Made by a program: the position numbers and the translations under genes
Part shown: positions 63,487 to 64,000 of the stretch, piece after piece
Numbering within the stretch: position 1 is the first letter of the stretch
Layout: every line of letters begins with the position of its first letter
From: Parabacteroides sp. ZJ-118
Lineage (GTDB): Bacteria > Bacteroidota > Bacteroidia > Bacteroidales > Tannerellaceae
NCBI RefSeq assembly: GCF_011038785.1
Contig: NZ_JAAKDT010000001.1
Location: 62,001-126,000 of the forward strand
DNA: 64,000 nt
Reading direction: 5' to 3'
The notes under the pieces: generated by a model
What the model was told of the DNA's origin: nothing
Database searches by the model: none
Seen by the model: only the letters and a program-made list of their open reading frames with translations

Positions 63487-64000
63487 ATGAGATTATCAGA
63501 ACTTCGCACAGGCGATAAAGGTGTTATAGTAAAGGTAATGGGTCGCGGGGCTTTCCGTAAACGCATTATCGAGATGGGGTTTATCAGAGGGAAAGAAGTG
63601 ATCGTTATACAAAACGCCCCGCTCAAAGACCCTATTCACTATCGTGTAATGGGATACGATGTCTCCTTGCGACGCTCGGACGCCGCATTGATCGAAGTCG
63701 TTAGCGCAGGGGATTTCGAGAAGGAACAAGCCTCCTCGATACAAGATACGAACAGGAGCGCGGACTCTTTTATCTTGCCTTTCGAAAATGAATTACAGGC
63801 CATTGCATTCCATAAAGGGAAAACGATTAACGTAGCCTTGGTCGGTAATCCGAACTGCGGAAAGACCTCTCTTTTCAATTTCGCGTCCGGAGCACACGAG
63901 CATGTGGGCAACTATAGCGGCGTGACCGTAGATGCCAAGGAGGGAACCTTCCAGCAGAATGGCTATACCTTCCGCATCGTAGATTTACCGGGTACTTACT
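63487..64000 (+). CDS. feoB: Ferrous iron transporter FeoAB fusion (5' part, runs off the right edge)
   Basis: The visible 171 codons encode a FeoA SH3-like domain (about 1-75: LSELRTGDKGVIVKVMGRG, MGYDVSLRRSDAALIEV), a linker and the start of the FeoB GTPase (G1 GNPNCGKTS 120-128, G2 YSGVTVDAKEG, G3 DLPGTY). FeoA-FeoB fusions are usual in Bacteroidota and import Fe(II) across the inner membrane. The membrane part lies outside the window. No stop codon is reached. Confidence 0.93.
   Translation, partial: MRLSELRTGDKGVIVKVMGRGAFRKRIIEMGFIRGKEVIVIQNAPLKDPIHYRVMGYDVSLRRSDAALIEVVSAGDFEKEQASSIQDTNRSADSFILPFENELQAIAFHKGKTINVALVGNPNCGKTSLFNFASGAHEHVGNYSGVTVDAKEGTFQQNGYTFRIVDLPGTY

Overview
The window looks like chromosomal DNA of a gut Bacteroidota, most likely a Parabacteroides (P. 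distasonis-like). The reasons are TAnnTTTG -7 promoter boxes (often TAnnTTCG here) instead of sigma70 sites, a Rho with a very large disordered insertion, Bacteroidota-type families (YjbH pair, Porin_10-like porin, THUMP-like methyltransferase, FeoAB fusion, Vor/Kor cluster with VorB), and overall protein similarity recalled from that group. The species is an inference; no database was searched.

Layout. 1-452: decayed genes, including a broken P-loop ATPase. 453-8737: the tail of a surface-polysaccharide operon (initiating sugar-phosphate transferase, aldolase-like enzyme, hydroxyacid dehydrogenase, GT4, membrane sugar dehydratase/epimerase, two outer-membrane YjbH-type proteins, a lipoprotein), closed by a strong terminator. 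8841-8933: relic of a Fis-type DNA-binding tail. 8997-11832: 2-oxoacid:ferredoxin oxidoreductase operon with an extra 56-residue membrane protein. 11937-16248: porin, solute-binding-like protein, RhlE-type helicase. 16343-27409 (minus strand): rho, tilS, CdsZ/Nif3 pair, aspS, Wzc kinase, Wza export lipoprotein, HAD hydrolase.

27678-34624 is an accessory stretch: a GH2 glycosidase lipoprotein, remnants of ClbS/DfsB and DJ-1/PfpI genes, and a two-gene cassette made of a sacsin/HSP90-type ATPase fused to a PD-(D/E)XK (DUF3883-like) nuclease domain plus a small coiled-coil/hydrophobic partner. This is the best candidate for an undescribed, possibly antiviral, system. 34625-40797: aminotransferase, YqgE, GNAT, GT2, recR, an OPT-transporter relic with its promoter, SpoIID-domain protein. 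41038-49922 is a visibly GC-rich block: symporter, engB, radical SAM protein with CX4CX2C cysteines, a 41-bp tandem hairpin repeat, AspT/YidE-type transporter, ABC-2 exporter.

49958-55055: lipoprotein, methyltransferase, a compound palindrome, carboxynorspermidine-synthase-like dehydrogenase, bcp, recA. 55097-61409: a compact six-gene plus-strand operon for a glycan or glycolipid (FemAB-like, deacetylase, PIG-L deacetylase, two glycosyltransferases, methyltransferase), meeting folK tail to tail with a 57-base overlap. 61780-63266: lipoprotein and Rpn-family nuclease. 63487-64000: start of a FeoAB ferrous-iron transporter, running off the right edge.

Start sites were moved inward from the longest reading frames where a promoter box, signal peptide or family N-terminus required it. 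I saw no tRNA, rRNA, CRISPR array or intact insertion sequence.
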